DNA from: JASHPR01 sp963815375
GTDB taxonomy: Bacteria > Actinomycetota > Actinomycetes > Streptosporangiales > Streptosporangiaceae
Assembly: GCA_963815375.1 (NCBI GenBank)
Contig: CAWFGX010000001.1
Location: 1,302,001 to 1,366,000 of the forward strand
Direction: 5' to 3'
DNA: 64,000 nucleotides
Part shown: positions 46,016 to 55,165 of the stretch, in pieces
Position numbering within the stretch: position 1 is the stretch's first letter
Layout of the letters: each line of letters opens with the position of its first letter
Position numbers and translations under genes: made by a program
The notes under the pieces: model-generated
Databases searched by the model: none
What the model was told of the DNA's origin: nothing
What the model saw: the letters and a program-made list of their open reading frames with translations, nothing else

Positions 46016-48301
46016 ATGTCAGCAGCGACCGAGGGGCACCACGGGTCACACGACTCGGGGGCGCGGCGCCTCGAGGCCAGCGAGGGACCGGGTGGCGGCC
46101 CGTTCGCGCGGCTCGGCCGGATGGTGGTACACCACCCGTGGCGGGTGATAGCGCTGTGGATCGTCGCCGCGGTCGCAGTCATCGCCACCAATCCCGGGCT
46201 GCCGACGACCACGAACGAGAGCAGCTTCCTGCCGAGCAGTTACGAGTCCATCAGGGCAATGAACCTGCAGGACCAGGCGTTTCCCCAGTCGAGCAAGGTG
46301 GACGCCAGTGCTGCGATCATCGTGTTCGCCCGAGCCGACGGCGGGAAGCTGACAGCCGCCGACTCGGCCAAGGTCGCTTCGGTCGCCGCCGCCCTCAGCG
46401 CAAAGCACATCCCCAACATCAAGGCGATCACCGCGGGTTCTCCTTCGCCTAACGGGCTTGTCCAGGCGGCAACCGTGGCCATGCCCAACAGTGTGGTCAA
46501 CGGCACAGGCACGACCGCTGGCGACGCGATCAAGGTTCTCCGCTCCGACATAAAGCCGCTGGTCGCCGGGAGCGGTCTGACCGAGGGAGTGACCGGGGCG
46601 GCGGCGCAGCAGCTGGATAGCCAGCAATCGAGCAACCGGGCCCAGACAATCGTGCTGCTGTCCACGCTCCTGCTGATTCTCATCCTGCTGCTAGTGATCT
46701 TCCGCAGCCCGGTCATCGCGTTCATGCCGCTGATCCTGATAGCGATCGTCTCCCAGGTGGCCGATGGCCTGATCGCTGACGTCAACAAGGCAGCGAACCT
46801 GGGGACCGACAGCTCGGTTTCCGTGATCCTCATCGTCGTGCTGTTCGGCATTGGGACCGACTACATCTTGTTCCTGATGTTCCGCTACCGCGAACGGCTG
46901 CGCGGCGGCGAGGACTCCAAGCAGGCGATGGTGAGCGCTGTCGCCCGGGCCGGCCAGGCGATCGCGACGGCCGCTGGCGTCGTCATAGTCGCGTTCCTGG
47001 CCCTGCTGCTGTCGTCGCTGAGCGTGCTGCGCGCGATCGGCCCGGCGCTGGCGATCGCGGTAGCCGCGACGCTGCTGGCGGCGCTGACGCTGGTCCCGGC
47101 GGTCGTCTCGCTGCTGGGAACCCGCGTGTTCTGGCCGTCTAAGTCCTGGCAGCGGGAACCGAGGAGCGCCAGGTACGCAGCTATCGGCAGGTCCCTGTCG
47201 CGGCACCCAGGCGTGTTCGCAGGCGTCTCGGGAGTGCTGCTGGCGGCGCTGGCGCTCGGTGCACTCGGCTTCAACGCGACGTTCGACCTGAGCTCGGCCG
47301 GCATTCCGGCCAACGCGGAGTCACAGACCGCGCTGAAGACCCTGGAAAAGGGCCTGCCGCCGGGCGCGACCGACCCCACGATCGTGCTGCTGCACGGCAC
47401 GTCGGGACCGCTGAGCGCACCGGAACTGACCTCCTACCAGGCGAGCCTGAAGCACCTGCACGACGTGAGCACGGTCTCGCCGCCCAAGCTCAGCGCGGAT
47501 GCTCGCACTGCCGCCTACACGGTGACGCTGGCGGTCAACCCGGACTCAACGGCGGCGGTGCACGCGATCGGCCCGATCCGCGACGGAGCACACGCAGCCG
47601 CGCCGGCAGGCAGCTACGCGCTCGTAGGCGGCACTACCGGCGTTTTCGCCGACATCCAGCAGGCCGTCAACCACGACTACGCGCTGGTGTTCCCGGTGGC
47701 TGGGGCCATCATCCTGCTGATGCTGGGGCTGATGCTGCGCAGCGTGGTCGCGCCCTGGTACCTGATGGCATCGGTCGGCCTCGGGTTCGGCGCGGCGCTC
47801 GGCGCGAGCGTCCTGTTCTTCCAGGACCTCCGCGGGGAAGCCGGGCTGATCTTCCTGTTGCCCGTTTACATCTACGTGTTCGTGGTCGCGCTGGGAACCG
47901 ACTACAACATCCTGATGATCTCGCGGCTGCGAGAGGAAGCCAGGGAGGGCAGAACGCCGCGGGAGGCCGCCGGGCTGGCCCTGCGGCATGCCGGGCCGAC
48001 CGTCGGCTCGGCTGGCCTGATCCTGGCCGGGACGTTCGCCTCGCTGGCCCTGGCCGGCAACAGCATCCTGTCCCAGCTCGGGTTCGCGGTGTCGGCCGGG
48101 ATCGCGCTGGCCGCGTTCGTCATGGCAACGTTCTTCACGCCAAGTCTTACCGCGCTGATCGGGCGCCACGCGTGGTGGCCCGGCCGCAGCGTCGATCCGG
48201 CGCTAGCTTCCGGGCCCGCTGAGCCCGGGGAAGGCAGGCGCCCCGGGGAGTACAGCGGTGCCGGGGAGTCCCGCCACACCGGCCGGCCCGGCAGCGGCTG
48301 A
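46016..48301 (+). CDS. MMPL-family RND transporter
   Basis: A 761-aa protein with the MmpL layout: TM1 at about 45-62 (WRVIALWIVAAVAVIAT), two extracellular domains and two TM bundles. The proton-relay regions are FGIGTDYILFLMFRYRERL and ALGTDYNILMISRLREEA. I prefer ATG 46016 (GGAAAGGA upstream) over TTG 45986 and ATG 45995. The C-terminal tail is hydrophilic and Gly/Pro-rich. Cargo is unknown; the hopanoid operon lies 1 kb away on the other strand. Confidence 0.92.
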   Translation: MSAATEGHHGSHDSGARRLEASEGPGGGPFARLGRMVVHHPWRVIALWIVAAVAVIATNPGLPTTTNESSFLPSSYESIRAMNLQDQAFPQSSKVDASAAIIVFARADGGKLTAADSAKVASVAAALSAKHIPNIKAITAGSPSPNGLVQAATVAMPNSVVNGTGTTAGDAIKVLRSDIKPLVAGSGLTEGVTGAAAQQLDSQQSSNRAQTIVLLSTLLLILILLLVIFRSPVIAFMPLILIAIVSQVADGLIADVNKAANLGTDSSVSVILIVVLFGIGTDYILFLMFRYRERLRGGEDSKQAMVSAVARAGQAIATAAGVVIVAFLALLLSSLSVLRAIGPALAIAVAATLLAALTLVPAVVSLLGTRVFWPSKSWQREPRSARYAAIGRSLSRHPGVFAGVSGVLLAALALGALGFNATFDLSSAGIPANAESQTALKTLEKGLPPGATDPTIVLLHGTSGPLSAPELTSYQASLKHLHDVSTVSPPKLSADARTAAYTVTLAVNPDSTAAVHAIGPIRDGAHAAAPAGSYALVGGTTGVFADIQQAVNHDYALVFPVAGAIILLMLGLMLRSVVAPWYLMASVGLGFGAALGASVLFFQDLRGEAGLIFLLPVYIYVFVVALGTDYNILMISRLREEAREGRTPREAAGLALRHAGPTVGSAGLILAGTFASLALAGNSILSQLGFAVSAGIALAAFVMATFFTPSLTALIGRHAWWPGRSVDPALASGPAEPGEGRRPGEYSGAGESRHTGRPGSG

Positions 48302-48353
48302 TAAGGCCCGAGCGCCAAAGGGAGGCAGGCGAGGGCCAAAAAGCCGCCGGGGG

Positions 48354-49247
48354 TCAGGTCACCGTTTGAGCAGACCCGTCGCTGCCTCGCTGCTGAGCCT
48401 CCTGCAGCTTCTTGAGAGCCTGCGGAGAGTGGTGAGCCATGACGACGATCCCGCCGGTCATCACCGCCAGCGACACGATCTCGCCCGCGATCCCCAGCGC
48501 GGTGCTGTTCAGGGCTTCGTCCAGCCACAGGAAGCCCAGGGCAATCGAGACTATCGGGTCGCATGCGGTGATGATCGAAAGGACCGGCGCGAGCAGCTTG
48601 CCCTGCTGGAAAGCGTCCTGGTTGAGCACGAAGCCCACCGGTGCGATCACGGCGAGCGCGTAGATCGGCCAGGTGGTGAACAGATGCGTCAGGCCCCCTC
48701 CGGTCACGAGCTTCACCAGGAACGCCGACACTCCGTAGCAGATGCCGCAGGCCAGGGCCAGCGCGAGCGGCCGCAGGTTCTCGCTGTGCCGGGCCGCGGT
48801 CAGGCAGCCCGCGACGAGCGCCGCGAGTCCGATGGCCAGCGGAAGCACGACGCTGAAGCTGACCGTCGTGTGACCACCCGACGGCCGGGAGATGGCGAGG
48901 AATCCAGCCACGCCGAGCGCTGTGGCGAAGACTCCTGAGAGCATGACCGGATCCCACCGCCTCCGCAGGTGGGCGTTGATCAGCACGGCGAAGATCAGGT
49001 CGCACACGAGGATGGGCTCGACGAGCGCGAGGGGCCCGTATTTGAGCGCGACGACCTGCAGCGCAAAGCCGGTCAGCGTTCCGCCAATCGACGCGACCCA
49101 CACGGGCTGGCGTACCAGGTCAAGAAAGATCCGGGGAGACAGCGCCCGGCGTTGCCTGACGCGCTGGGTTCCGCGCTGCTCGGCGACAGACGACATCCCG
49201 AACACGATCGAGGCGCCGAGGGCTGCGATTATGGCAATTACCGGCAC
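48354..49247 (-). CDS. DMT-superfamily (EamA-like) transporter
   Basis: A 297-aa protein with about ten helices in two EamA-like halves. It begins PVIAIIAALGASIVFGMSSVAEQRGTQR, a form seen in a common actinobacterial DMT group. The second half has ALACGICYGVSAFLVKLV and FLWLDEALN. It lies 57 bp downstream of hpnR on the same strand and may be the last gene of that operon. Substrate unknown. Confidence 0.88.
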   Translation of the reverse strand: MPVIAIIAALGASIVFGMSSVAEQRGTQRVRQRRALSPRIFLDLVRQPVWVASIGGTLTGFALQVVALKYGPLALVEPILVCDLIFAVLINAHLRRRWDPVMLSGVFATALGVAGFLAISRPSGGHTTVSFSVVLPLAIGLAALVAGCLTAARHSENLRPLALALACGICYGVSAFLVKLVTGGGLTHLFTTWPIYALAVIAPVGFVLNQDAFQQGKLLAPVLSIITACDPIVSIALGFLWLDEALNSTALGIAGEIVSLAVMTGGIVVMAHHSPQALKKLQEAQQRGSDGSAQTVT

Positions 49248-49304
49248 GAACTCCTGCCCGTCCGCTTCTGCCTGCCTATGCCCGCCGTGGCATCGTCATG
49301 AACG

Positions 49305-50786
49305 TCAGGACCTCCGTCGCTGCGGGGTGTGGACATACAGATCCTTCCGGTCGGGTGCGGCGACCGGATGCTCGGCTGGCGGCGGAAGCAGGTATTTCGC
49401 CTCCCTCTGGTGGTCGGAGTACTGCCGGTCTGCGTTGTAAACCTTGTCGAACTTCCAGATCATCCTGACGAAGTTCGTCTGGCCGTGGAGCAGGTGCCGG
49501 GCGACGATGCCCGTGGTCTGCGCGAGCGCGGCGACGCCCAGGTGCTTGCGGGCCAGTACCGCCTGCGTTTTGACCAGTTCCTGGTAGAAGCGGTGCAGCG
49601 GGAGCCGGGTTGGGAGCACGGCGTGCTGGACATCGAAGAGGCGGTAGTCGAGCGTGGTCAGCCGCCTGGACTCGGTGAGCCACGTCTCGGTGCCCGGATA
49701 CGGCGTCTGAACGGTGATATTCACGATCTCGGGCACGCTCATCGCCCATTCCCGGACGAACGCGAAACGCGCCTCGTCCCAGTCCGGGTCGGCGATGATG
49801 TTGATGGCCACGGTCAGCCCGATAGACCGGGCCACCTCCAGGGCCTTGTTGTTCACCACTGGCGTGGTCCGCTTCCTGAACGTCTTGAGGCCTTCCTCGT
49901 CCAGCGCCTCAAGGCCCAGGAACATGTAGTTGAGCCCGAGACGCTTCCAGCGGCGGAACACCTCCTCGTTGCGGAGCAGGACGTCGCAGCGGGTCTCGAG
50001 GTAGTACTCCTTTCGGATGCCCCGGCGCTCGAGCTGGCGGGCGATCTCGTCCCCTTCCTCGGCCTTGATGAACGCCACGTCGTCCACGATGAACACGCCC
50101 GGCTCCTTGATGCGCGACATGTCCTCGACCGCCGCCTCTGGGGACAGCCTCCGGTAGCTGCGGCCGTAGAAGGTCCATGCGCTGCAGAACGAGCAGTCCC
50201 AGGGGCACCCGCGAGTGAACTCAATGGACGCGGCCGGGTCCATGGTCCCGATGAAGTACTTGCGGCGGCGGCCACCCAGATTCCGCGCCGGAAGATGGTC
50301 GTCCAGGCTGTGCACCATCGCTGGCGGGCGGCCGGTTCCGTCAGCGGTGACGGCCCCGGGCACGTCTGACCAGGCCCGGTCTGGCACCGCGGCGAGCAGA
50401 ACCGGAGCACCGGTCTCCCCCTCGCCCTTGAGCACAACGTCGATGGCCCCCTCGGCGTGGGCAAGAACCTGCCCGGCAACGAACGACACGCTGTGGCCTC
50501 CTACGAAGACGACACAGCCAGGCGCGACCATTTTGATCCATTTGGCCATGTCCACGACCTCGGGCACGTTGGCCAGGTAGTTCAGGCTGAACCCGACAGC
50601 TTCGGGCCTGAACTCCGCGATCTGCCGCTCCACCTCGCGCCGCTGGTAGACCTGCAGGTCCACGAGCCGGACATCGTGGCCGTCCGCCTGCACGGCTGTT
50701 GCTACCCGCTCAAGACCAAGCGGCTCGAGCCTCAGGAAGATCTCGGAGTACATCAGCGCGCTGGGATGGATGAGCAGAACGCGCAT
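49305..50786 (-). CDS. hpnR: Hopanoid C-3 methylase HpnR (B12-binding radical SAM)
   Basis: A 493-aa enzyme: N-terminal cobalamin-binding-like domain (about 1-150, with VGFSLNYLANVPEVVDMAKW and FVGGHSVSF), then a radical SAM domain with Cys194-x3-Cys198-x2-Cys201 (TRGCPWDCSFCSAWTFYGR). The stretches EPLGLERVATAV, AWTFYGRSYR, VFIVDDVAFI, NIIADPDWDEARF and HAVLPTRLPLHRFYQELVKTQ (split across residues) match HpnR, which methylates C-3 of the hopanoid A ring. ATG 50786 has GAGGAGG upstream. It is 29 nt downstream of hpnJ. Confidence 0.88.
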   Translation of the reverse strand: MRVLLIHPSALMYSEIFLRLEPLGLERVATAVQADGHDVRLVDLQVYQRREVERQIAEFRPEAVGFSLNYLANVPEVVDMAKWIKMVAPGCVVFVGGHSVSFVAGQVLAHAEGAIDVVLKGEGETGAPVLLAAVPDRAWSDVPGAVTADGTGRPPAMVHSLDDHLPARNLGGRRRKYFIGTMDPAASIEFTRGCPWDCSFCSAWTFYGRSYRRLSPEAAVEDMSRIKEPGVFIVDDVAFIKAEEGDEIARQLERRGIRKEYYLETRCDVLLRNEEVFRRWKRLGLNYMFLGLEALDEEGLKTFRKRTTPVVNNKALEVARSIGLTVAINIIADPDWDEARFAFVREWAMSVPEIVNITVQTPYPGTETWLTESRRLTTLDYRLFDVQHAVLPTRLPLHRFYQELVKTQAVLARKHLGVAALAQTTGIVARHLLHGQTNFVRMIWKFDKVYNADRQYSDHQREAKYLLPPPAEHPVAAPDRKDLYVHTPQRRRS

Positions 50787-50815
50787 GGGGCAGGGTCCTC
50801 CTCACGCGGCGGGCG

Positions 50816-52252
50816 TCATTGGGCTGCGGGCGTGCGGGCGCGGCGGCCAAGGAAGCGAGCGAACTCGGCGCCCTCGCGCAGCCGGCGGGCGGTCATGTCC
50901 GGGTGGCGGAATAGCTCGGCCGACATCTCTGCCAGCTTCCCGGCGCGGAAGTAGAAGCGCTTGTAGAAGGTGTCGACCGAGTCGAGGATCTCCGTCTGGC
51001 TCAGCTGCGGGTAGGACAGGCTGGCCACCTGGGTGCCGCTGTCACTGACCAGGGCGCCCTCATCCTCGGGAAGCCACCCGTTCTCGCGCGCCTGACGGTA
51101 CATCTCGGTGCCCGGGTAGGGCGCGGCCACCGATACCTGGATCGTGTGCGGGTTGACCTCGCGAGCGAAACGCATCGTCTCGCGGATGGTCTCGGCCGTC
51201 TCACCGGGCAGTCCCACGATGAATGTGCCGTGCACGGTGATCCCGAGGTCGCGGCAGTCAGCTGCGAACCGGCGGGCCCGGTCGACACGCAGCCCCTTCT
51301 TGATGTTGTTGAGGATCCGCTGGCTGCCCGATTCATAGCCAACGAGCAGCAGCCGCAGCCCGTTGTCGCGCAGCACCTTCAGCATGTCGCGGGGCACATT
51401 CGCCTTGGCATTGCACGACCAGGTGATGCCCAGCCGGGCCAGGCCCCTGGCGATGGCCATCGCCCGGTCCCGGTCGTCTGTGAACGTGTCGTCGTCGAAG
51501 AACAGCTCCCTGACCTGAGGGAAGAGCTTCGGCACCAGCGCGGCCTCTTCCAGCACGTTGTCGACGCTCCTGGTGCGGTAGAGGTGACCGCCCACCGTCT
51601 GCGGCCACAGGCAGAACGTGCACCGCGACCGGCACCCCCGGCCGGTGTACAGGGACAGGTACGGGTGCAGCAGGTAGCCGATGTAGTAGTCCTCGGCCCG
51701 CAGGTCCCGCTTGTAGACCGGGGTGACGAACGGAAGCCGGTCCATCTCGGTCAGGATCGGCCTGCTGCGGTTGTGCACGATCCGGCCGGCCCCGGGCTCG
51801 CGGAAGCTGATGCCATCGACCGACGTCAGGGGCTGGCCATCGGCTATCTCGGCGATGGCGAAATCGAACTCTTCCCTGGCCACGAAGTCGATCGCGGGCG
51901 ACGCCTGCAGCGACGGCTCGGGCTCTACGGCCACCTTGGCACCCACCATGCCGACCAGCAGCGAAGGGTTCTGCGCCTTCAGCGCCTCGGCCGCCCGAAC
52001 ATCCCCCGGGAAGCTGGGAGAGCTGGTGTGCAGCACCGCCAGGTCGTGCTCGTGGGCCAGCGGGACCACATCAGCCAGGGTCAGCCCGGCTGGCGGCGCG
52101 TCCACGAGACGGCTCCCGGGTACCAGTGCAGCGGGCTGAGCCAGCCACGTCGGGTACCAGTACGAGCGGATCTCGCGCTTGGCCTGGTAACGGGAGCCAG
52201 CCCCGCCGTCAAAGCCCTCGTAGGAAGGAGGGTGAAGGAACAGAGTGCGCAT
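50816..52252 (-). CDS. hpnJ: Hopanoid biosynthesis radical SAM protein HpnJ
   Basis: A 478-aa radical SAM protein with an N-terminal B12-binding-like domain. It starts MRTLFLHPPSYEGFDGGAGS, followed by YWYPTWLAQPAALVPGSRL, signatures of HpnJ. The cluster motif is Cys207-x3-Cys211-x2-Cys214 (GRGCRSRCTFCLWPQTVGG). HpnJ is implicated in side-chain maturation of hopanoids, making the cyclitol ether from a glycosylated bacteriohopanetetrol. ATG 52252 shares its A with the last base of the upstream glycosyltransferase stop (TGATG), so the two are translationally coupled. The frame is open upstream but not protein-like there. Confidence 0.9.
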   Translation of the reverse strand: MRTLFLHPPSYEGFDGGAGSRYQAKREIRSYWYPTWLAQPAALVPGSRLVDAPPAGLTLADVVPLAHEHDLAVLHTSSPSFPGDVRAAEALKAQNPSLLVGMVGAKVAVEPEPSLQASPAIDFVAREEFDFAIAEIADGQPLTSVDGISFREPGAGRIVHNRSRPILTEMDRLPFVTPVYKRDLRAEDYYIGYLLHPYLSLYTGRGCRSRCTFCLWPQTVGGHLYRTRSVDNVLEEAALVPKLFPQVRELFFDDDTFTDDRDRAMAIARGLARLGITWSCNAKANVPRDMLKVLRDNGLRLLLVGYESGSQRILNNIKKGLRVDRARRFAADCRDLGITVHGTFIVGLPGETAETIRETMRFAREVNPHTIQVSVAAPYPGTEMYRQARENGWLPEDEGALVSDSGTQVASLSYPQLSQTEILDSVDTFYKRFYFRAGKLAEMSAELFRHPDMTARRLREGAEFARFLGRRARTPAAQ

Positions 52253-53445
52253 CACGTGACGGCAACTCCTCTCGTGACCTCGCCATCGTGGGTTCCGCTG
52301 GCCAGTGCAGGCTCCGGCGGGCTGACAGAAGGATGCAGGTCGAGCCCGACGCGCTGCAGGGCTGCGACAAAGCCGGGCTCCCACCGCTGCCAGCGCGGCC
52401 AGCGTGCCGCCGAGCCAGCACGCAGCGCGAGGCTGTGAGCCTGGTCGCGCAGGGCCAGGGCGCTGGCAGTAACACCGCGAGGGGTAGCCATGCATACCTG
52501 CGCGGCGCCCAGCTCCAGCTCATGCTGGAGGTTGTCCCGCCCATGGCCAGGCATGACATCGAGCAGCAGCAACTGGCGCCCGATGACCCGGGCTTCAGCG
52601 CAAGTTATGGCACCCGGCAGGGCCACCACCACGTCGGCGGCAGCCATCAGCTCGGGAACGCGGTCGGTAAAGCCGAAGGGCCTGACCCTCGGTGTGGTCT
52701 GGGCCAGGCGCCTGAGCCGGCGCTCGACCGCCTGCTGGCGCCCGGCGACGGCCAGCACGTGCACCTGGGCCTCGGCCAGCGCAGACGCGCTCTCGACGAG
52801 CGGGCCGAATCCCCAGCCGCTGTCGATCAGCAGCACACAGAAGCCCTGCTGCGGTACTCCCAGCGCTGTCCTCGCCTCTTCCTGGGACGGGGCCGTGTAG
52901 AAGGCGGGCCGCACCGGTGGCGGCACGACTGACACTTCGGCGCAGGGGAGATACCGCCGCACCGAGGCTTCCGCAGCGGTCGACGTCACCAGGAACAGGT
53001 CGGTACCTTCATGCACCCACAGCCGGTGCACGCTGACGTCGGTGCACAGCACCACGGTGCGCCGCGCGGGCACTTCGGCCTTGAGCTTGGCCGCTGCTGA
53101 GGCGCCGGTAGCGAACACGCTGAGCACGAGGTCGGCTGGGTGCCGCGCCAGGTCGGCCCGCAGCGCCGATACAAGGCGGGCGCTGGCCGCACGATCCATC
53201 AGACTGGCGAGACGGCTCCCGGTGCGCAGGTGCGCGAAGTGCAGATCGTCGTAAAGGCCGGGGATGTGAACCAGGCGGTCGAACGTCCGCTGGCCGATCT
53301 TGCTGCTCGTTCGCCCCATAAGGGAGAGACACTCGAGGCTGCGGGTCCGCCACCCCGACCGTTCAAGCACATCAGCGCAGCTTTGCGCCATCATCTCGTG
53401 GCCGAGCCCGATCGACCCGGCGAGTAGCACTGCGTCCTGCGTCAC
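52252..53445 (-). CDS. MGDG-synthase/GT28-like glycosyltransferase in the hopanoid operon
   Basis: A 397-aa GT-B protein resembling processive diacylglycerol glucosyltransferases and MGDG synthases. The N-terminal half has AGSIGLGHEMMAQSCADVLE (glycine-rich acceptor loop) and FATGASAAAKLKAEVPARR. The C-terminal half has the GT28 nucleotide-sugar region, with LIDSGWGFGPLVESA and VVVALPGAITCAEARVIGR. GTG 53445 has GGAGG upstream. Its coupling to hpnJ suggests it glycosylates a hopanoid side chain, replacing HpnI. The lipid acceptor and donor are inferred from context only. Confidence 0.82.
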   Translation of the reverse strand: MTQDAVLLAGSIGLGHEMMAQSCADVLERSGWRTRSLECLSLMGRTSSKIGQRTFDRLVHIPGLYDDLHFAHLRTGSRLASLMDRAASARLVSALRADLARHPADLVLSVFATGASAAAKLKAEVPARRTVVLCTDVSVHRLWVHEGTDLFLVTSTAAEASVRRYLPCAEVSVVPPPVRPAFYTAPSQEEARTALGVPQQGFCVLLIDSGWGFGPLVESASALAEAQVHVLAVAGRQQAVERRLRRLAQTTPRVRPFGFTDRVPELMAAADVVVALPGAITCAEARVIGRQLLLLDVMPGHGRDNLQHELELGAAQVCMATPRGVTASALALRDQAHSLALRAGSAARWPRWQRWEPGFVAALQRVGLDLHPSVSPPEPALASGTHDGEVTRGVAVT

Positions 53446-53563
53446 GTCGCCTCCGGCGAAGCCCCGCGGGGAGTAGCGAAATCAGCGGCCATCCTTCACC
53501 GCCTGCAGCCGGCCGCCGGGGCCGCGTCAGCGGGCGTGGCCCCGGCGGCGCAGAGGTGAATCG

Positions 53564-53656
53564 CTACTTGAGTTCCTGAATAGCCCAATCGACCATTACG
53601 GCCGTAAGGCAGGCAGAAGCGAAAAGGATTAGCGATATGCGTGCTTCTTTCCCCAT
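53564..53656 (-). CDS. Putative 30-aa single-TM peptide upstream of the hopanoid operon
   Basis: A short open frame (MGKEARISLILFASACLTAV, then 10 more residues ending QELK) with a positively charged start, one hydrophobic stretch and a polar end. A GGGGGGG run lies just upstream of the ATG. It is 118 nt before the glycosyltransferase start, on the same strand, and is less GC-rich than the neighbours. It could be a small membrane protein or a leader peptide; it may also be chance. Confidence 0.4.
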   Translation of the reverse strand: MGKEARISLILFASACLTAVMVDWAIQELK

Positions 53657-53857
53657 GATCCCCCCCGAACTCAGTGGGCGGCTGTCAAGGCGCCGTGGTC
53701 AGCGGTCCTGCCCTAGCCCGATTACGCGCAAACCTGGGGGACGCGGGCGGAAACTGGGTTCTGGCCCTCACCGGCCCAGCCGCCGCGTACCTGCCGGCAG
53801 TGACGCTCCGTGCTCGCGTGCGGACAATTCGTTTGCACTCGCGGGTATACTCGGGTG

Positions 53858-54496
53858 ATGCCCGAGCACCTTGAGCTGCCCCGGCCAGCGCAGCTTGCCC
53901 GGATCACCGGATGGAGCCTGGCCGAGTCCCTGGGGATACCGATCGCGGCCTTTGCAATCGCCGCGTGGCTGGGCGGGCGCGATGCCGGACTGCTCGCAGC
54001 CCTCGGCTCGATCTGGATCACGGTGCTGATCCGCAGATTCGCCACCAAGTCCGTGCCCGGGCTGCTGCTGATCTCAAGCTTGGTGCTCACGATCCAGACC
54101 GTCGTAGTTATCGCCACCGGGAACCTGTGGATCTTCCTGATCCACTTCCCGCTCGCGAACCTCTGCCTGTTCATCCTGTTCGCCCGCACCGCGCGCGGCC
54201 CAAATCCGCTCTGCGCCCGGCTCGCCGCCGAGATGATCGCGCTGAAACAGCCGCGCGGCTACCAGCCGGGCCTGCACCGGTTCTTCCAGGGAGCCACAAA
54301 GCTCTGGGCCGGCGTCTTCCTGGTGCTCGCGGCGGGCCTGGCGGCGCTGCTTGCGACCGAGCCGACCGCGATATTCCTGCTGTTCTCCACCGTCACCACG
54401 GTCGCCCTCATCGTTGCCGGGATCGGGGCGTCCGTGCTGTGGTTCCGGTACGTGCTGCGCAGGCTGGGGCTCAGGCTCCGCTTCGCTCCCGCCTGA
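53858..54496 (+). CDS. VC0807/DUF3159-like integral membrane protein
   Basis: A 212-aa protein with about five or six helices. The N-terminal half has GWSLAESLGIPIAAFAIAAWLGGRDAGL (split), then LIRRFATKSVPGLLLISSLVL. A conserved-looking loop follows, RTARGPNPLCARLAAEMIALK and RFFQGATKLWAGVFLVLA. The layout resembles VC0807 or intracellular-septation-A-like families. ATG 53858 is preferred; the frame opens at 53810. Function unknown. Confidence 0.75.
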   Translation: MPEHLELPRPAQLARITGWSLAESLGIPIAAFAIAAWLGGRDAGLLAALGSIWITVLIRRFATKSVPGLLLISSLVLTIQTVVVIATGNLWIFLIHFPLANLCLFILFARTARGPNPLCARLAAEMIALKQPRGYQPGLHRFFQGATKLWAGVFLVLAAGLAALLATEPTAIFLLFSTVTTVALIVAGIGASVLWFRYVLRRLGLRLRFAPA

Positions 54497-54682
54497 TCTG
54501 CCATCGCCGGGCATCCGGCCCGCGCGCCTGCCTGCCCGGTCTCGATGTGTGTGTGCAGTCTCGTCCGATAAATTATGAAATTCTTTGATACATCCATGTA
54601 AATCCAGTGCACGTAACGCGGTCAGGCCTCTACCATGCGCGTCCAGCCGTTTGGCACGGTAGTTCGCCAAGAAAGGCCCGAC

Positions 54683-55165
54683 ATGAATGACAAGCGCAAG
54701 CAGATGGTTGCCCGCCTGGCCACGCCATACCTCATGCGCGGTGAGCGGATCGAGATGACGGCGTATGCGAACATCGGCTCGGTGTCTGCCAAGAGAGCTG
54801 TGGCAACCGCCGCGGTCGCCGCGGTGGCGACCGGCGGAATGGGCACGGTGTTCGTCCGCCCGCGTCACGCGTACCTGACCATAACCAGCCAGCGCCTGAT
54901 GTTCTTTGACGGCGAGACGGCGACTGGCCGGCCAGGCAAGCTGCTGGCCACCCTGCCCCGGCAGGCAGTGTCGATCGCCGGGACAAAGAAGGGCGTGCTG
55001 ACGCTGAAGGTGGACCTCGCTGTCCAGGGTCAGGGAAAGGAACTGCGGCTGGTCTTCCCCACCATGGCCCGCAAGGAGGGCGAGGAGGCCATGGCATTGC
55101 TGCAGCCCTATCGCGCGGCGGACGAGCACCTGGACCCGTCATGGGGCCGGCGCTATCCCGGGTAA
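54683..55165 (+). CDS. Hypothetical PH-like protein
   Basis: A 160-aa protein starting at ATG 54683 with GAAAGG upstream. It has no clear transmembrane segment except a weak Ala/Val-rich stretch (AVATAAVAAVATGG, about 36-50). The following AYLTITSQRLMFFDGETATGRPGK resembles the first strands of a PH/GRAM domain (LTxxRLxxF). No function can be assigned. An AT-rich stretch (54565-54600) upstream probably contains the promoter. Confidence 0.7.
   Translation: MNDKRKQMVARLATPYLMRGERIEMTAYANIGSVSAKRAVATAAVAAVATGGMGTVFVRPRHAYLTITSQRLMFFDGETATGRPGKLLATLPRQAVSIAGTKKGVLTLKVDLAVQGQGKELRLVFPTMARKEGEEAMALLQPYRAADEHLDPSWGRRYPG

Noticed and set aside
54497..54682. A tRNA or small RNA in the AT-richer spacer
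   Set aside because: No cloverleaf, T-loop consensus or clear hairpin was found.
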